A stretch of 37,873 nt of DNA from positions 1 through 37,873 of IMG/VR virus record IMGVR_UViG_3300025009_000254. One strand, given 5' to 3'. This document shows positions 36,815 to 37,873 of the stretch, one piece after another (within the stretch, counting starts at the first letter, position 1; each line of letters begins with the position of its first letter). Source of the stretch: a virus. The notes beneath the pieces are model-generated. The model was not told the DNA's origin. It did no database searches and saw only the letters and a program-made list of their open reading frames with translations. Position numbers and translations under genes: made by a program.

Positions 36815-37387
36815 TTATACTGCATGGTATGAAAACGAAAAATAAAACCTATCTGCCGCAGCAACAGTAGAGCAGTCAATAATAAACTTTATTGTTGCTA
36901 TGGCTTCAGCCTCGGCAACAGCTGGGATCAAAGAATACGCGGATTTAAGATACGTTACAGAACTGCCAAACCTACCTGAGATTTCGGTCAAATCCAATAT
37001 TGTAAAAGGCAAGTTCATTGTAAGGAATGTCCCGACCGGAGATGAAACAGAATCTATAATCAAAGCTCCCTGGATGTGTACTTTGCGACCGATACGCGTG
37101 TAACTGCATTCATTGAAACTAGCGCTTATGGTTACTGTGCCTGATGTCCCCGGTGTTAGCGTGGCTGTAAAATATCCTTCTTCGTAATCATCAAGGGTAT
37201 TAGCTCCGCTTGACGGTACTTGCATAGCCGGAAACCTGACCCCGGCAAGATATGGTACTCCGGTTCCCTCATTGCCGCCAACTGCATCATAAGCAACCTT
37301 CAGCGCATCTTCCACCTTTTGCAGATTAGTAGCGTTTATCGCCGGTGCCTGCCCGTTGACCCATGTAGTTTTAGTATAGCTTCCCAT
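36815..37387 (-). CDS. Tail appendage-like protein
   Basis: ATG 37387 comes one base after the tape-measure stop. The 190-residue product starts GSYTKTTWVNGQAPAINATN LQKVEDAL, a recurrent N-terminal anchor of phage tail appendages. It then has TLDDYEEGYFTATLTPG, the YEEG-W/F-T motif common in fibre domains, and a beta-rich remainder. Attachment to the tail tip and surface binding are inferred. Confidence 0.75.
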   Translation of the reverse strand: MGSYTKTTWVNGQAPAINATNLQKVEDALKVAYDAVGGNEGTGVPYLAGVRFPAMQVPSSGANTLDDYEEGYFTATLTPGTSGTVTISASFNECSYTRIGRKVHIQGALIIDSVSSPVGTFLTMNLPFTILDLTEISGRFGSSVTYLKSAYSLIPAVAEAEAIATIKFIIDCSTVAAADRFYFSFSYHAV

Positions 37388-37388
37388 C

Positions 37389-37873
37389 TCAATACCCCCT
37401 GTCAGCCTGTGCGATACCGGACAATGCAAGGGCTTGTACCTGCCGCTCTGCTATTACCGACCCGCCTATATTCTGGATTATCGTTACCCCGCCACCCATG
37501 CCGCGCTTGTTGTTTGCGCCACCGAATGCAAACGGCTCAGGGCCTGCTTCGCCTGCAAGGAATAGGGTAGGCTTGGTGACTATGCCGCTTCCGCCTTCAG
37601 CCATTGGAATGGCTTTGACTACACCGGATGCCGCAAACAAGCCAGCCGCAGCCGCCGCGTGTCCTGCCGCGCTTGCCTGCATGCCCGGCGTGAAAAACTC
37701 TGCTATGGCCATTGCTGCATACTGTCTGGCAAAGGCTTCTATCACAGCGGCCACAGCATTGAGCCCGGCCTTGCCAAATGCTTTCCACCCCTCTTCGCCC
37801 AGCACAAGCGCCGACCCGAAAGCCTCGGCCATTTGCATAGCACCGTCCATGGCAGTCTCGGCAAGCTCGATCT
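37389..37873 (-). CDS. Tape measure protein, C-terminal part (continues at 1)
   Basis: This is the end of the tape-measure gene that begins at 1631; the overlap 37732-37873 duplicates bases 1-142. The C-terminus shows the family's typical close: a hydrophobic Ala-rich helix (SAAGHAAAAAGLFAASGVVK), GIVTKPTLFLAGEAGPEPFA and a Gly-rich tail with GGGVTIIQNIGGSVI. The stop is TGA at 37389. The apparent ATG at 37850 is internal. Confidence 0.93.
   Translation of the reverse strand, partial: IELAETAMDGAMQMAEAFGSALVLGEEGWKAFGKAGLNAVAAVIEAFARQYAAMAIAEFFTPGMQASAAGHAAAAAGLFAASGVVKAIPMAEGGSGIVTKPTLFLAGEAGPEPFAFGGANNKRGMGGGVTIIQNIGGSVIAERQVQALALSGIAQADRGY
37732..37873. repeat. Terminal overlap, right copy (same as 1-142)
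   Basis: Matches bases 1-142 apart from A at 37787 against C at 56. This copy keeps the Trp codon. Confidence 0.9.

Noticed and set aside
1-37873. CRISPR array, insertion sequence or diversity-generating retroelement
   Set aside because: No regularly spaced repeats, no transposase and no reverse transcriptase were seen; the beta-helix repeats are protein turns within one gene.

Overview
The window is one complete circular-type assembly of a tailed bacteriophage genome. The last 142 bases (37732-37873) repeat the first 142 with a single mismatch, and this overlap lies inside the tape-measure gene. The unit genome is therefore about 37,731 bp, and the tape-measure gene continues from base 1 to base 37731. 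Every convincing gene, both tRNAs and nearly all regulatory signals lie on the minus strand, so the genome reads from high to low coordinates. The order terminase - SPP1-type portal - MuF - scaffold - SU10-type capsid - connectors - tail terminator - tube - frameshifted tail chaperone - tape measure, with no sheath gene, indicates a siphovirus. About 657 tape-measure residues suggest a tail near 100 nm. A probable spanin pair points to a Gram-negative host. The sequence alone does not identify the host. Promoters are of the ordinary sigma70 kind (TTGACA/TATAAT-like) and no phage RNA polymerase is seen.

Late region (14.3 kb down to 1, then 37.7 down to 31.1 kb): a strong promoter (14284-14312) transcribes about 345 nt of strongly structured non-coding sequence, tRNA-Gln(UUG), tRNA-Thr(UGU), and then terS, terL, portal, MuF, scaffold, capsid, capsid-surface proteins, neck proteins, tail tube, a terminator, chaperones, tape measure, tail-tip and beta-helix host-recognition proteins. 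The lysis genes follow: two TM proteins/holins, a DUF261-like cysteine peptidase, and two ORFs overlapping over 330 bases in different frames.

Early region (30.9 down to 14.3 kb): about 40 tightly packed genes, most overlapping by ATGA/GTGA, driven by several sigma70 promoters. They include a VRR nuclease, GIY-YIG protein, lytic transglycosylase, YopX, a helicase-DNA methyltransferase fusion, ERF annealing protein, YqaJ exonuclease, HNH nuclease, SSB, a DUF4373 replication protein, many small zinc-ribbon and membrane proteins, a radical-SAM-like DUF5131 protein and an AntA/KilAC antirepressor. ERF, YqaJ and SSB form a recombination set. DUF4373 and its neighbour probably start replication. 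No integrase, no CI-like repressor and no DNA polymerase is seen.

Notable points: two compact promoter-hairpin-terminator units of about 70 nt (16.5 and 18.65 kb), plus a third leader at 26.9 kb with mutually exclusive folds; a structured RNA between the late promoter and the tRNAs; a patch of decaying genes at 14.3-15.8 kb (an antirepressor interrupted by an in-frame amber codon and a deletion scar joining two gene remnants); a frameshifted DUF2158 gene in the tail cluster; a canonical -1 slippery site in the tail chaperone; and a 41-bp nested palindrome over an early promoter. At least nine genes of 23-60 residues, mostly membrane or zinc microproteins, fill the gaps between the larger genes.
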